From positions 21,500,063 to 21,564,062 of the forward strand of contig OZ022339.1 in the NCBI GenBank assembly GCA_963989245.1: DNA of 64,000 bases, written 5' to 3'. Source of the stretch: Nansenia antarctica (Eukaryota > Chordata > Actinopteri > Argentiniformes > Microstomatidae). Shown in pieces: positions 44,159 to 56,200 of this stretch; within the stretch, counting starts at the first letter, position 1; the number at the start of each line of letters is the position of its first letter. Both the position numbers and the translations under genes were made by a program. Below the pieces are notes generated by a model. That model was not told the DNA's origin and did not search any database. It saw nothing but the letters and a program-made list of their open reading frames with translations.

Positions 44159-45394
44159 AATGAATAGCGTTCCTCACCACCCCATAAACTAGGCAACTTT
44201 TCATTCACTCAGCAAATTTTTAAAGGCAGCCAACCGTTTTAACTTGCTTCAGTTGGAGGTGTTTGTCATGAGAAGGGATTGCAGATGTGCCGGTAGAAAG
44301 ACGCTACAGTATCTTAAAGGGTTTGTAAAAGATTAGCAGTGGTCACACTCCCAAAGTATGAGATTTGGAAGAAAGACCACTTATTGTTTCAGCCATGCTG
44401 GAATTGTGGATTGTTGCTTGTAGTACTATTTTGAACTCTTAGGGTTTTTTTATTATTATTTTACAGTGTATTCAGTACAGATGCCTGGACAGTTTTAGGT
44501 GTGCTTCTCACCGTTTCCTCCTAATAAAACAGTAGACCATTCGCACTACTCCCTGGTTTAATGGGAAGGAGGAGATGATATTCATTGTGAAAGGATTTTG
44601 CTTATAATGTATCTTTATTATCTGTAATTCCAGGATGTATATTACCTTCTTTCAAGTAAAGGTTAAGTGCTTTGCATTAACACAAGAACCATGCGGTCCT
44701 TTTTGTGTTGTCTCTTTATAATAACTTGTGACCTGTATAATCAGCCAAGCTTTCTATGAAGTGCATTTTACAGAGCCTCAGTACATTTAAGTAAAAAACT
44801 AAAAGTAGATATAAACCAAATACAGCCATTTGATAAGCATAAATTAAAGATAAGAACAAGATGGAGGGATGGGAAGATGACAGAACAGATGAGACTGGGG
44901 AAGTGGTGGGGGACCTTCCTCTACGCACACAACTTGGGAAGTGTAGCAAATGTGTTGTCTGTAACTCGGACACTTCCAGTACAGTACTACAATTACCCTG
45001 CTTACAACACCAAGTCCAACTCTTGATATTTAAATTGCTTATTTTACTTACGCTTATACTTAGTGGGCTTGCTTATTATTATCCAAATCCTTCTGATTTG
45101 TTTGACATGCTCCTCCTACAGCTTTGAAGCTATTCACACCAATTAAACTTTAAAACATGCAGGTCTAACTTTTTGTAACTCAGAAACTCCTGTCTTTTAA
45201 CATGGTGGAATGTTGATGTAGAGTAGACCAACATTCTGTGAGCCCCATTGTTACTGCAACTGCTATGGAACATCACAGCTCATGAATACAAACACTTGGG
45301 TTCCTATACACTTTTAAGCTTCAATCCAACTTAAAGAATGTCTATGCATATGTTTATACTATTTAGACTTTAAACATTAAGCACATTTACACTC

Positions 45395-45640
45395 TACCAG
45401 TACTACTACTAATAATAATAATACGTTAGACATAAGCGCTTTTCTAGACACTCAAAGACGCTTCGAATAGTAATAATAAAGAAACTAAATAAATAAAAGA
45501 GTCTAATGAAGGTAGTGCTGGGAAACATGGGAAGGGGAGGGGGGTGGGTTAATTGGCTGGAAGGCAAGCTTGAAGAGGTGGGTTTTGAGGGCCTGTTTAA
45601 ATGTTGGCAGGATGTTGTATTGAAAAGCAAGTATAGTAGT
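45395..45640 (-). repeat. L2-like LINE 3' end
   Basis: (TAATAA)n then GACATAAGCGCTTTTCTAGA, CACTCAAAGACGCTTCG, and TTGAAGAGGTGGGTTTTGAG near the inner end. It is the reverse of the 3' end of the LINE at 54740-57015. Short remnant only. Confidence 0.75.
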
Positions 45641-46950
45641 ATAGTAACTCCTGCTCTACCTAAACTCTTACTAAGTCAGACACTCCATTTGAAATTCCAC
45701 CTGTTCATTTGTATACCTGTTCAAATAGCATTCAGTAGCCAGCGTCAGACTCCATTTACAATGCCATGGGAATAGGTCAACACCCACGGTACTCAACTAT
45801 GTAGGGCATGAGTCATACCTAACCTCAACAACTAATCCATCTGGTCTTGAGGTATTCATCTGCTTTAACTAGGAATTGCTGTGAAGTACATTCCATCATA
45901 AGTGATGGAAAGACTCCGACGCATAGTTGGATGTAAGGGAATTGTTGACTCATTGTCAAACTCCCTTTAGCTAAGACATATGACACGTCATTGTTCTATT
46001 TTATTCTTATCCTTTCATTTACAATAAACTGTTGACAGGTTGTCTCAAGCATTTCATTGCACTGTACATCCTGTGCACATGATAAATAACCATTGATATG
46101 TATTAATTTCAACAGACCTGTTGACTTGAAGTCATTCATTTGGACACTAACATACTGTACACCCTAGACATGTTGAAAACCATGTGGTATATTTAATTCC
46201 ACAGATTCACTGACAAAACATCTAAGGAGGGGGCCACGTTCTGAATAAACAACAAACATGAGCGAGACAGATTTCAGACTAGATTTGATCGAAGACATTA
46301 TGCTTTGCATAATTTAAAAATATATTTCAAAATGGAGGTACCTTCAAACCAATATTGAGGTAAATGCTTATGTTGGTGAGAATTAGTTTCCATGCAATTC
46401 AATTTATCTTTCAGTCCAGTGATAAAACTAAATTTCTGTGCCATCTTGTTAAGATCTTACTTAGCATTGCAGAATTATAATTGCATTATAATATTATGTT
46501 TTTGCTGTAAACAAGTCTACTAGAATCTCCCTGAAATCAGCTAGCAATGCACAAAAGCACAATGCACCATAAAAGTACAGAATAATATGGTGGAAAGGCA
46601 CCATTGCAAATAATGGAACCTTTTCAACCAAGTTGAAAGTTGTTCATCATAGTTTGAGAATGAGCAGCAGCTTCATGGCTCTGAACTTACCCCTCCTAAA
46701 TTTCGTTGTTTGGTACCTGTACTGTAGCAATGACAAATAAAGTCCATTCCATTCCATTCCAACTTGGCACTTGCAACATTTATGAATTACTTCATGTTGT
46801 CCTCTTTTCTGGAATGCAGTTGTCTCAACTGTGCTGTCTTAGAAAACCAACTCCACAAGTTATTTCCTACTAACAACCGGTTGTGCCTCAGTAACAGTGC
46901 AGTATTATAAGGGTTTCAAAATCATCACTGATCTGAGATACCTCTGACAA
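45641..46950. other. intergenic region eif4e1c / tmem150a
   Basis: AT-rich with no convincing exon. The only recognised repeat is a LINE tail at 46685-46762. The two genes are convergent here. Confidence 0.4.
46685..46762 (+). repeat. LINE 3' tail fragment
   Basis: CCCTCCTAAATTTCGTTGTT then CAATGACAAATAAAGTCCAT and (TCCAT)n. Same tail as 44085-44158. Confidence 0.7.
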
Positions 46951-46965
46951 AATATACAGCATTGT

Positions 46966-46971
46966 TTTATT
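46966..46971 (-). terminator. candidate tmem150a poly(A) signal
   Basis: AATAAA on the minus strand, 535 bases after the tmem150a stop codon, and the best such signal downstream. Confidence 0.45.
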
Positions 46972-47505
46972 GCAAACATGTCATTTTTGTTCAATAAATA
47001 GTTAAATAAGAAAAATGTTTTGATATTGTCTTACCCAAGACCAAAAAATATATAATTTCAATTGAACACCATCATTAAACATGTGCCCATCACCCTGACC
47101 ATTCCAGAACACTTTATATGAAACAGTGACAAGTGCTAACAGTGACACAAGATGCTCTTCTTTAGTCAGTGGAGGTAAACAAATGATCAACATAGTTTTC
47201 CTGTGCCACCATATCCAGAGCTATGTTCAGGAAGATATACAATATTCCATTGTGTCAACTCATAGCTGAAGACCGAGTCCTGGATAGAAATATTGGTTTT
47301 GTTTACTTGTTGGATCCCAATGACATGGGTCATCTTGTAATAAAGTAGTGCTTAGATGGCTGAGAAATCCAAACTCCAAGATACTTCCATAAGTGTTGAA
47401 TATTGTTGTGCTCCTCTCAGTGCTCAGAATATCAATGTTGTTTCTGCCCACTATGTTCCCCAAAAAGTCAATCCAGATGATGTATGTCCCTGATGTCCCT
47501 CAACT

Positions 47506-50500
47506 TCAGGCTAGGATCAGAGACTTCTCCTCTTCTCTCTTCCCCAACAGATTTGACAGCATGCAGGAGGAGAAGTAATAAAACTCCACAGCAAAGCTTA
47601 GCTCAAAAAGCTCCAGGTTGACACTGAGGATCCACTCGAACACAGCCGACAAGTGCTTGTACATGTAGTCCTCCTGGGCAAACATGATGGTGTCTGGAGG
47701 AGTCGAAGGTTAAGGCCATACAATATTTGTTGAAGGAAAGCATAACCTAATTTCCTTTGTGTACTACTTGTGTTTTCTGAACAAGGAAATACATTGTTAA
47801 CAAGGCACAAGTTCAAACATTCAGTAAATATTTCAAATGCCTCAACACAAGACTGAACACACAGATACAGATACTGTATGTGTGATCTCCAGTACCTCAC
47901 AACCCTAACTTATACTGTTCTGGGAAATGTCTTGATAATTAGAACACACTGTGCTTTTCAGGTCCTGAGAATCATTTTACTGTAGGAGATAAAAGTCAGT
48001 ACAAAATGATGATCCCATCACTTCCTGCATGCTGTAGAGGAGAGTTAAAACCATATAAATCATAGATAGATACTCATGTCACCTCAAAACATCAATAGAC
48101 CACAATGGGAAGTAGTCTAGCACCCGGGCTAGTCCTCTGCAATGCTAATGGAAGGATACAGACGATGGTGGCGAGAACCTGGATCACTGTGGAAGTGATG
48201 CGTAGTGGGTAGAGGTACCTCTCCAGGCCAGTCAGGAGACACTTGCCGGTCAGCACAGTGACAAGTAGAATGTAGAAACAGATACACAGGAAGCTGACTG
48301 CCGCTCCAAAATAGTGCAGCAACTTAAGGTAACCCGGCTAGAGAGGACAGAGAAAAGGCATTTTCATTAGATGGCGTCACTCCTAACCATTCATTGATGG
48401 TTTGTCTACAGCGCCTGTCAATGTCAGTAACAATGTGTCATTTGGTGTCTGGCTTCAGGGCCAAGGCACAGAGCTGGTGAACAAGACAACGCTTGATAAC
48501 TGTTCTGCTGTACTGTCGAACAGAACAAACAGAATGTAGGTATGAGAGTGAGTTTCCCACCCTTGTTTGCTCTTCACACAGGTCAACACTCCCTTTTAGT
48601 ATCAGGATTAGCTTATCCACTATATTACCCTAAATCAGGATTAAATTACACCTGATATGATATAATAGTAGCACATCTAGGACAGGCCCATTGTTAGCAG
48701 TACAGAAAGTACTCACGTTGCAGTTCCCAGCCATGAATGCCCCGGCAGCTGACACTCCACCGAAGACCACAGCAACCTTACTGAGCATGGAGTGAACACC
48801 ATTCCTCTCCATAATGTGGGAATGGTGGAAGATACAGAAAACCAGAACTATGAAAGAAGGAGCCAAAAGAGTCTTTCAAATGTGTATATATAATACCTTT
48901 ACTTCATAAACATATCATTGCTTTGTTTCACATCTGATATATACATATTTGAATATCTGATATATCAGACTTGAAACAAATATGTTTATGATAAAGTTAC
49001 AACAGCACAGATAACTCACCATAGCTTATTTGAAAACTTTGCTGTGTGTGTGCATGTCAAGGCAAGTAACAATTGTATGTGTGTGTTTGTGTGTTTGTGT
49101 TTGTGTAACTTACACAAAAATGAACCAGCATTGATTACGGCTGTAAACAAGGAGTTTTCTGGTGAACTTGATCCACTTGAGCTGAAACATAAAGCCAAAC
49201 AATTAGTAGTTTGAGTTATGTAGAGTTCCTTGTAATAATATAATAATAAATTCCCGGATGGACGTTGGTGTGGTTGATTGTATGATTATTTGTTTCGAGC
49301 TGTCAGGTTAGTATGGTAGTCGGTCATAATTACCTTATGGTGGGGACCAAACAACATTCCACTGATTCATTCGATATGCAGGAGTTCCTGACTTCCCTGA
49401 AATTAGAATTAGCATACAATCACGCTCACACTTTTTGATACAGTATATAACTGAGTAATGCTAACCAAACCTGCCACTCCTAGCAGGTTTTTGCTCCAAG
49501 ACAGAACTAAAGCACAAGATTCAACTACGTTTTTGATTAAATGTTAAATAGCATGTATATTGTGTTATGATGAATGATTCTGTGATTCAGTGTATGTAAC
49601 ACGAATGAGTCATGAAGTTGACATACAGAAGCTCAGTGACTAGGAACAGTCTAGCGTCTATATTTATACCATAGGAATTATCATAGGATGCAACATACCA
49701 GTTATTGAGGGAGCATACATGATTATAGCTGGAAGCCAGGCCATAACTGAAACAAAATTAGAAACACACATTATTTGGTGATCTCTGGTGTGAAGGACTG
49801 TTGTCAGCCTCATCCAACCTGGGCAAGGTCAGAACAAATACACTATATGTGTACAAACTAATTAATAAGCAATTGAAGATTGACTGTACCTTTCATACTC
49901 TATCACCTATATGACTCAAATTGAATATATCGGTATTATTCTAAGTTGACAGCACTTCTCCAGGCCCATCCCTTGGCTGTGGCGGGGAGCCACTTTGTTG
50001 TTGTTTGAATTGCACAATGCACCTTTAAATCTGTTTAGTGTAGTCAACAGTTTTGTTTGTTTGTCTTTTATCTTTCCATGTCTTTTGTGATGTTGTGTAT
50101 TATGTCTTATGTCTTAACTTTGATGTGTTCAATAAGTAACCAGGAACTGGGATGTGGTTGACTAAGCTTGTGTACACAAAGTACGGTTATTGGAACATTT
50201 AGAGGAAGACAAAGCCACTCCATCCATATCAGGGCTGCCTTTGCAGGCAATCAACTAGTGTCAACAAAGACGTACAGTCATGTACAGTGTCCCTTGACTG
50301 TAAATGAACATTAAATAAAACATTTTAGCATGACAACACAATTTGCGTTTAGTTTTTTGATGGGTGTGGCACAGTAGTGGCCCAATCATTCACAAATATG
50401 ACTAGAGTTTGAGTGTGTTGGTTTCTTGACTGTTTCTGATGTGACAGATTGTTCTGGAATGACTGTGTCAAAGGGGTTATATCACAACACGTTCAAGACA

Positions 50501-51244
50501 TTGTTCATGTTTACATTTATGTTCAAAGCATTGATGTAGCAGTCCCTTTCTGGTTATACTACACGTTAATGTACATATAAGACTAGTTGTTATAGTAGCA
50601 GCAGCAAAAGTGGATATGTACTATAAACAAACTCTAATTGTTCTACTATTTGACACAATAGCATGTAAAGAACAAATCCAGTATATAAGGGTTAGGGTTA
50701 GATACAAATCCAGTAGTACTACATGCAGTTACATTGTTGCCCATCAACCTTGGTCTCAACAAAAGAAGGATTGGTCATTTCCGTCATTAAATGGATTTCA
50801 GTAAGGAGGGTCTGTTATGTTTCATGTTCTGGGGAAAGTAAACGACTCTGTTCTGTGGAAGATGATGACAGATTGCTCCATCCTGCTCTATAGGAGAGGG
50901 AAACACACACCATGGACTATACATTACCCATAATAATGTTCAATAAATAAAAACGTATTTTGGTCATATGTCCACATATTGTTATGTACCACACTGTAGG
51001 CTACTTAGCAATAACCTTGTCCCTAGCCCTAACCCAGAGCTTTTAACCCAACCATACCCATACAATATTTACTAATAATTATTACAATTCATTTTAATGT
51101 AAAACAAGCACTATAATGAAGACTGTTATTATTACCCTCTTGTAAAATACACAAGTACATATACAAATGTTCAACTTACACAGCCCAGGTTCCAACTAGA
51201 GACACCAAGGAGAGGGATATAGGGAGGAGAATCCAGACAACCAT
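47506..51244 (-). CDS. tmem150a: TMEM150/DRAM-family membrane protein, TMEM150A-like, complete
   Basis: Family members are six-helix proteins of plasma membrane or endolysosomes; TMEM150A helps anchor PI4-kinase at the plasma membrane. Exons in transcript order: 51244-51180, 49746-49699, 49396-49334, 49181-49114, 48847-48717, 48337-48160, 47693-47506. All borders are AG/GT, phases fit, and the product has 246 residues. It opens with MVVWILLPISLSLVSLVGTW, the typical first helix; then YNHVCSLNNW and NSC...CC in the first loop, as in TMEM150A. SGSSSPENSLFTAVINAGSF matches the family motif G-x-x-P-P-E-x-C-x-F, but the Cys is Ser. Helices follow in SKVAVVFGGVSAAGAFMAGN, HYFGAAVSFLCICFYILLV and VIQVLATIVYTI. 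The last conserved block is AVFEWILSVNLELFELSFAV. It is divergent, so another fish-specific TMEM150 paralog is possible. Confidence 0.82.
49747..51179 (-). other. tmem150a intron 1
   Basis: No transposon was recognised. The only notable string is ATATAAGGGTTAGGGTTAG around 50682-50700 (two telomere-like units). Otherwise it is AT-rich and non-coding. Confidence 0.5.
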
Positions 51245-52669
51245 GTTTTGGAGTTTAGCAAAGAAGTTCGGCAGCAGAGGTCCAGCACTGATGCTTGATC
51301 GGGATCCAGGACACTGTCTGTCTGACACTACGATGATCTCTCCAGAGAACTCGTGCTCCTAGATTCCTCCACATCAGTCACCCACACACACCTGACTCTT
51401 CAGCAGTCTACAGGTTGGACTGGACCGTGTGTGCCACAAGCCAGGCTGCATTCCTCTTTAAAGCAGGAGAGGCAACTTTATGCAATCTACCAACCTAGCC
51501 ACTCCTTGTGGAGCACCACCTTGTGCTGTCAGAGAACAGACGTAAGACAACAAGAGGTTGCTATCTTAACGATATCTGTCTGTTTGTTCTATCCCACGCA
51601 GACTGACGAGCCCAACCTCCCTGGGAAGCAGAATAGAGCACTTCACTTCTCATATTAGAACGCTGTAAACTAAACTATTGGTTAGTTTCTCATAACAAAA
51701 AAACCACGAAATTTCTGACTAGCTAATAATGCGAAAGTTATACTGTCCAGGCCTGGGGTTTTATGTGTAAATGTTTAGAATCATTGCCCAACAACATAAG
51801 TAGAGGAGGGGGAGCCGCTGTTCTGTAAGACATGAGTGTGAAAGTTCACTTCAATACGTCAAACTACAGGTCATTGTCAACCGACTAATTAACAGAAATA
51901 GGAAATTCACATTTTTTCTGTAAAAGCTAAGTATCAAGGCTAAAATCAAAAGTGTTCTAGTTGTATTAGTCGCCCTAAAAACATATTGGAATATCGAATT
52001 ATTAATCTCAAAGGAAGACTTTGGTGAGAACTTGTCAGTAGGTTATATCGAATAATATAATATCCTATATATATCCTATATTATAGGTTAGGCTACCAAA
52101 AACAATATTATGACATGTTTTTTCTTCAACACCTTATTCATACAAGATTTATTGAATTGTTCATAATATTACATGTGCTTTGAATCATTGGGCGTGTTTG
52201 AAATTATACATGTTTAGCCGTTTCCGACCAGCGCTGATCAGTGTCAATCAGCGCCGTTAATACCTGTTGAATGATGGGGATAACATCTTTCAGAAAATGT
52301 TCGAATGCTTGAGATTTACGAGAGTCGCGAGGTCAAGGCTCGAGTAGTTTCTAGAGCCAGATGCTGTGGATCCCCGAAGTGACTTCTTACAGACTGCACG
52401 AACCAGCAAGTGCCTGGGAGACACTTTTCATGGCCAATCATCAATGTTTTATTAACAGGTGTACCTGAATCCGGAAAACCGATATAGACGGGGGTAGGAT
52501 ATAAATCATTATGATATTTGAGAGATCTATTGATTGCACATTATGTTCAGTTGATGGTTGTGTTATGTGGTGATTATTCAAAGATAATTCATAAGGCGAA
52601 TTTCACTACATTGTCCAATTTGCGACTGCACAGATCCACCGCCCGTGCACTCCCCCGAATTTCCTAGGA

Positions 52670-52825
<156 letters not shown>

Positions 52826-52990
52826 CCTTTATTTGTATAGCACTTTTCCTGCAAACATTGCAGCTGAAAGTGCTCTAATCATTCTATAATCATGGTAGGG
52901 GAAGACTCTACCCTAACCCGGTGAATGAGCCTCCCCCTGCCGTCCTAGGTTTCGGAGATTCGCGCCCCGCCTATGATCGTTTAGAGCCAA
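52826..52990 (-). repeat. L2-type LINE / SINE 3' tail
   Basis: GCCTTTATTTGTATAGCACT and TTTCCTGCAAACATTGCAGC, then CTCTAATC. The microsatellite before it is probably the grown tail of this insertion. A related tail lies at 62735-62800. Confidence 0.65.
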
Positions 52991-53242
52991 ACAAACAGTG
53001 GACAGATTCAGCCCATTCTCAATAGGGGTTGGCCGTTTACATGCCAATATTCACAACTCAACAAGTTAAAATTTGATCTATATTAATTTTACTGCACACA
53101 TTTGTATTAATTGTAAATATTCATTTATGTCTCTGACCTCCCATTGATAAGACATAGCGTCGTTATTAACGTATGTTTCAGACAGGATATGTGACGGCCA
53201 CTAATCTGCCAGAACTGGGTCCTCGTTTTCAAAACACAAGAA

Positions 53243-56200
53243 ATGGCTGCGCGCATGAGATGGGGGAGTCTTCTCCAGTTGATACGTTCACGAAATACAA
53301 CACATGATTTTAGGTTAGAATTTCCACTACTATGTCATTTCTGTTTGGGTGTCTAGGAATAAGTCATGTTGTCCTGAACGCAGGCATGCTAACCAGTTTT
53401 TGATTTGAAACAAACTAAGGTTAAATTGGCTAGCTAGCTTGGCTAGCTCTGCGACGTTCATTGAATGTCATGTTATTGCGCAGCTTAAATTGCTTAATTG
53501 TATATAATGTAATGCTGCATAACATTTACATTTGAGTAATTTAGCAGACGAACAAGGTTGCAAACTCGAGGTTACAGCGTTTCAGTGCCATCTTCGCCTA
53601 GATTGTAGCGGAACATTAATGGAAAAAAAAAAAAATCCTCTGATTAATTAATATCATATAAGTATTGTCTCTTCTAGGTATCCAACCAAAACGACAAATC
53701 CGTCCTACTTACAATGCCAGGGCCAGGGAAAAGTTCAGCTCCTGCCACTGACAGGACCTACACAGTTCTCAGGTGAGGGGCATTCTCTTGATTTTAACCT
53801 CCATGTGTTACACATTGGTAGGCTGTAACTTTAGGGCTGACATGGATACGTTTCCCTAAAACATAGTAAGAGAATTTAGCAACCCTTAATAGTATTTGTT
53901 TTTGTGGTAGTTCATTATGTTAATATGCACTAATAGGGGCCATACCATTGTTTTTTTTAGTGCGACACTTGTCCATTCAGACTCAGGACACTCCAAACCC
54001 CAGAAGTTTGAAGTTCCTCCCTGGTAAGCCTGTTTTAGGCACAGGAACCCTGGACTTTCCCACTTCGAGCTCAGCGGAGTGCTCCTCCTTAGCCAGGTAA
54101 ATCCATGCATGTTGTTGAAACATCTGCTTTTTTTTGGAGAACCATTCAAATAGTATAAAATCATTGTAAACACTCGTCTACACATTGAACTATGACAAGA
54201 CATGTGTAGAGATGAGTAAGCTTTCATTTTATCGTCAAAACATCAGTTTGTTTGATATGCAGTGTATGGGAATCAGTGACTGATTCAGCTGCCACATAGT
54301 TGGACAGTCTTCTTGACACACCCATCACAGTTGAACTTTGACCAGGTTTTAATAATAATATAGAATATTAGAATATAAATCCCAATATTATATTTCCACT
54401 CTACAGTAACCAAGTCTGGCCATTTATGACATTTATCTATATCTTCTTGTAAATGTCCTGATAGTTTGAGAACAAACATTTTGCAACGTGGGGGGGGGGG
54501 AGTAAATCACATTTCAAGCATCCGTCGTCTTCAGGTAGTCACAACAACGACGTATCTTCAACTATCAAGACAGGGTGTGGACAGGTCTGGACTGCCTCCA
54601 GCAGTTCCGAGGAACGAAGGGCTTCAACTAATCAAGGTGAATGCAATCAGGACAGGGGGATATTCCACGTACGTTAATTAGTATATTCGCGATTAAAAGG
54701 AAAGCCTCGTTCGAGCAACTCTCGATTGGGATTCAAGCCTCAAGTGGTTCCTCGAATTAGAATCAGCCTTGTGTCATCAATGTGGACACATGTATCTGTA
54801 CCAGTTCAGACCCACTGAACTGGTCAACACCTACAATGATGCACTTTCCTCCGGCCTTGACCAGGTTGCTCCCACCAAAAGCAAATCTGTCTCCTTCACT
54901 CACTCTGCCCCCTGGTACACCGACCAAATCCACCATCTCAAAGCCAAATGCCGTCAACTTGAACGCCTACACAAAAGAACTGGTCTCACTGTCCATTTGG
55001 ATGCCTACAAACTTCACCAACAACAATATAAAGAAGCCCTCAACAGTGCGCGCTCCTCCTACTATTCCTCCATCATCGATTCTGGCCGTAACAACCCCAA
55101 AACACTCTTCTCCACCATCAACAAACTCCTCCAGCCCATAGACACTATCTCTAACTCATTCACCACCAGCAAATGCAACCTATTTCTAACATTCTTTCAA
55201 ACCAAAATTGACACAATACACATTACACAACCAGTTGACTGCTGCCTCTCCCTGACCCCCATTCCAACCTCCCATGACCCCCAAGTCATCCTCTTACATC
55301 TTTCAGTCCAATCACTGATTCCGTCCACAGTCACCAGCATGAAGTCCTCAACCTGCACCTTGGACCCCATTCCCTCCTCCCTAGTCAAGGCCTGTCTCCT
55401 CACACTCACCTCACTCATCACAAACATAATTAACTCCTCCCTCTACACCGACATTGTCCCCCCTGCCCTCAAGCTGCTATTACCCTCATACTTAAAAAAC
55501 CTGGTCTCGACCCCTACACCCCCAACAACTACCAGCCCATTTCCAATCTCATCTTCTTGTCCAAAATCCTTGAGAAAGTTGTTGCTGCCCAACTCAAATC
55601 CCACATTGACTCCCAATAACCTGTAACCATTCCAATCTGGCTTCCGTTCCAATCACAGCACTGAAACAGCACTATTAAAAATCACCAACGACACTCCTCT
55701 CTGCTTACTCTTGCCACCTCACCATCCTCATCCTCCTTGACCTCAGCGCTGCCTTTGACACCATCAACCATTCCATCCTCCTCAGCCGTCTCCAACACAT
55801 TGGCGTAACCGGCACCGTCCTATCTCTCAGACAGACATCAATACATCTCAATAAACAACTGTAAATCCTCCACTGCTCCAGTCACCCACGGTGTCCCCCA
55901 GAGTTAAGTGCTAGGCCCCCTCCTCTTCATCCTGTACATCCTTCCCCTTGGACAGGTCCTCCGCCGCCACGGCCTCCGCTTCCACTGCTATGCCGATGAC
56001 ACCCAACTCTACCTCTCCTCCAAAACCATCTCCCCTAACACCCACTCCACTCTCACTACCTGCCTCAGCGACATAAAATCATGGATGCAACTGAATTTTC
56101 TGAAACTCAACTGCAATAAATCGGCAATCCTCATCATCGGCCCAAAGTCCCTCACCCGTTCCACCCAGACATTGTCACTCAACATCGATGGCTTCACCGT

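Noticed and set aside
51353..51658. 101-codon plus-strand frame upstream of tmem150a
   Set aside because: Lies in the presumed leader and promoter of the opposite-strand gene, with no recognisable domain or conserved residues.
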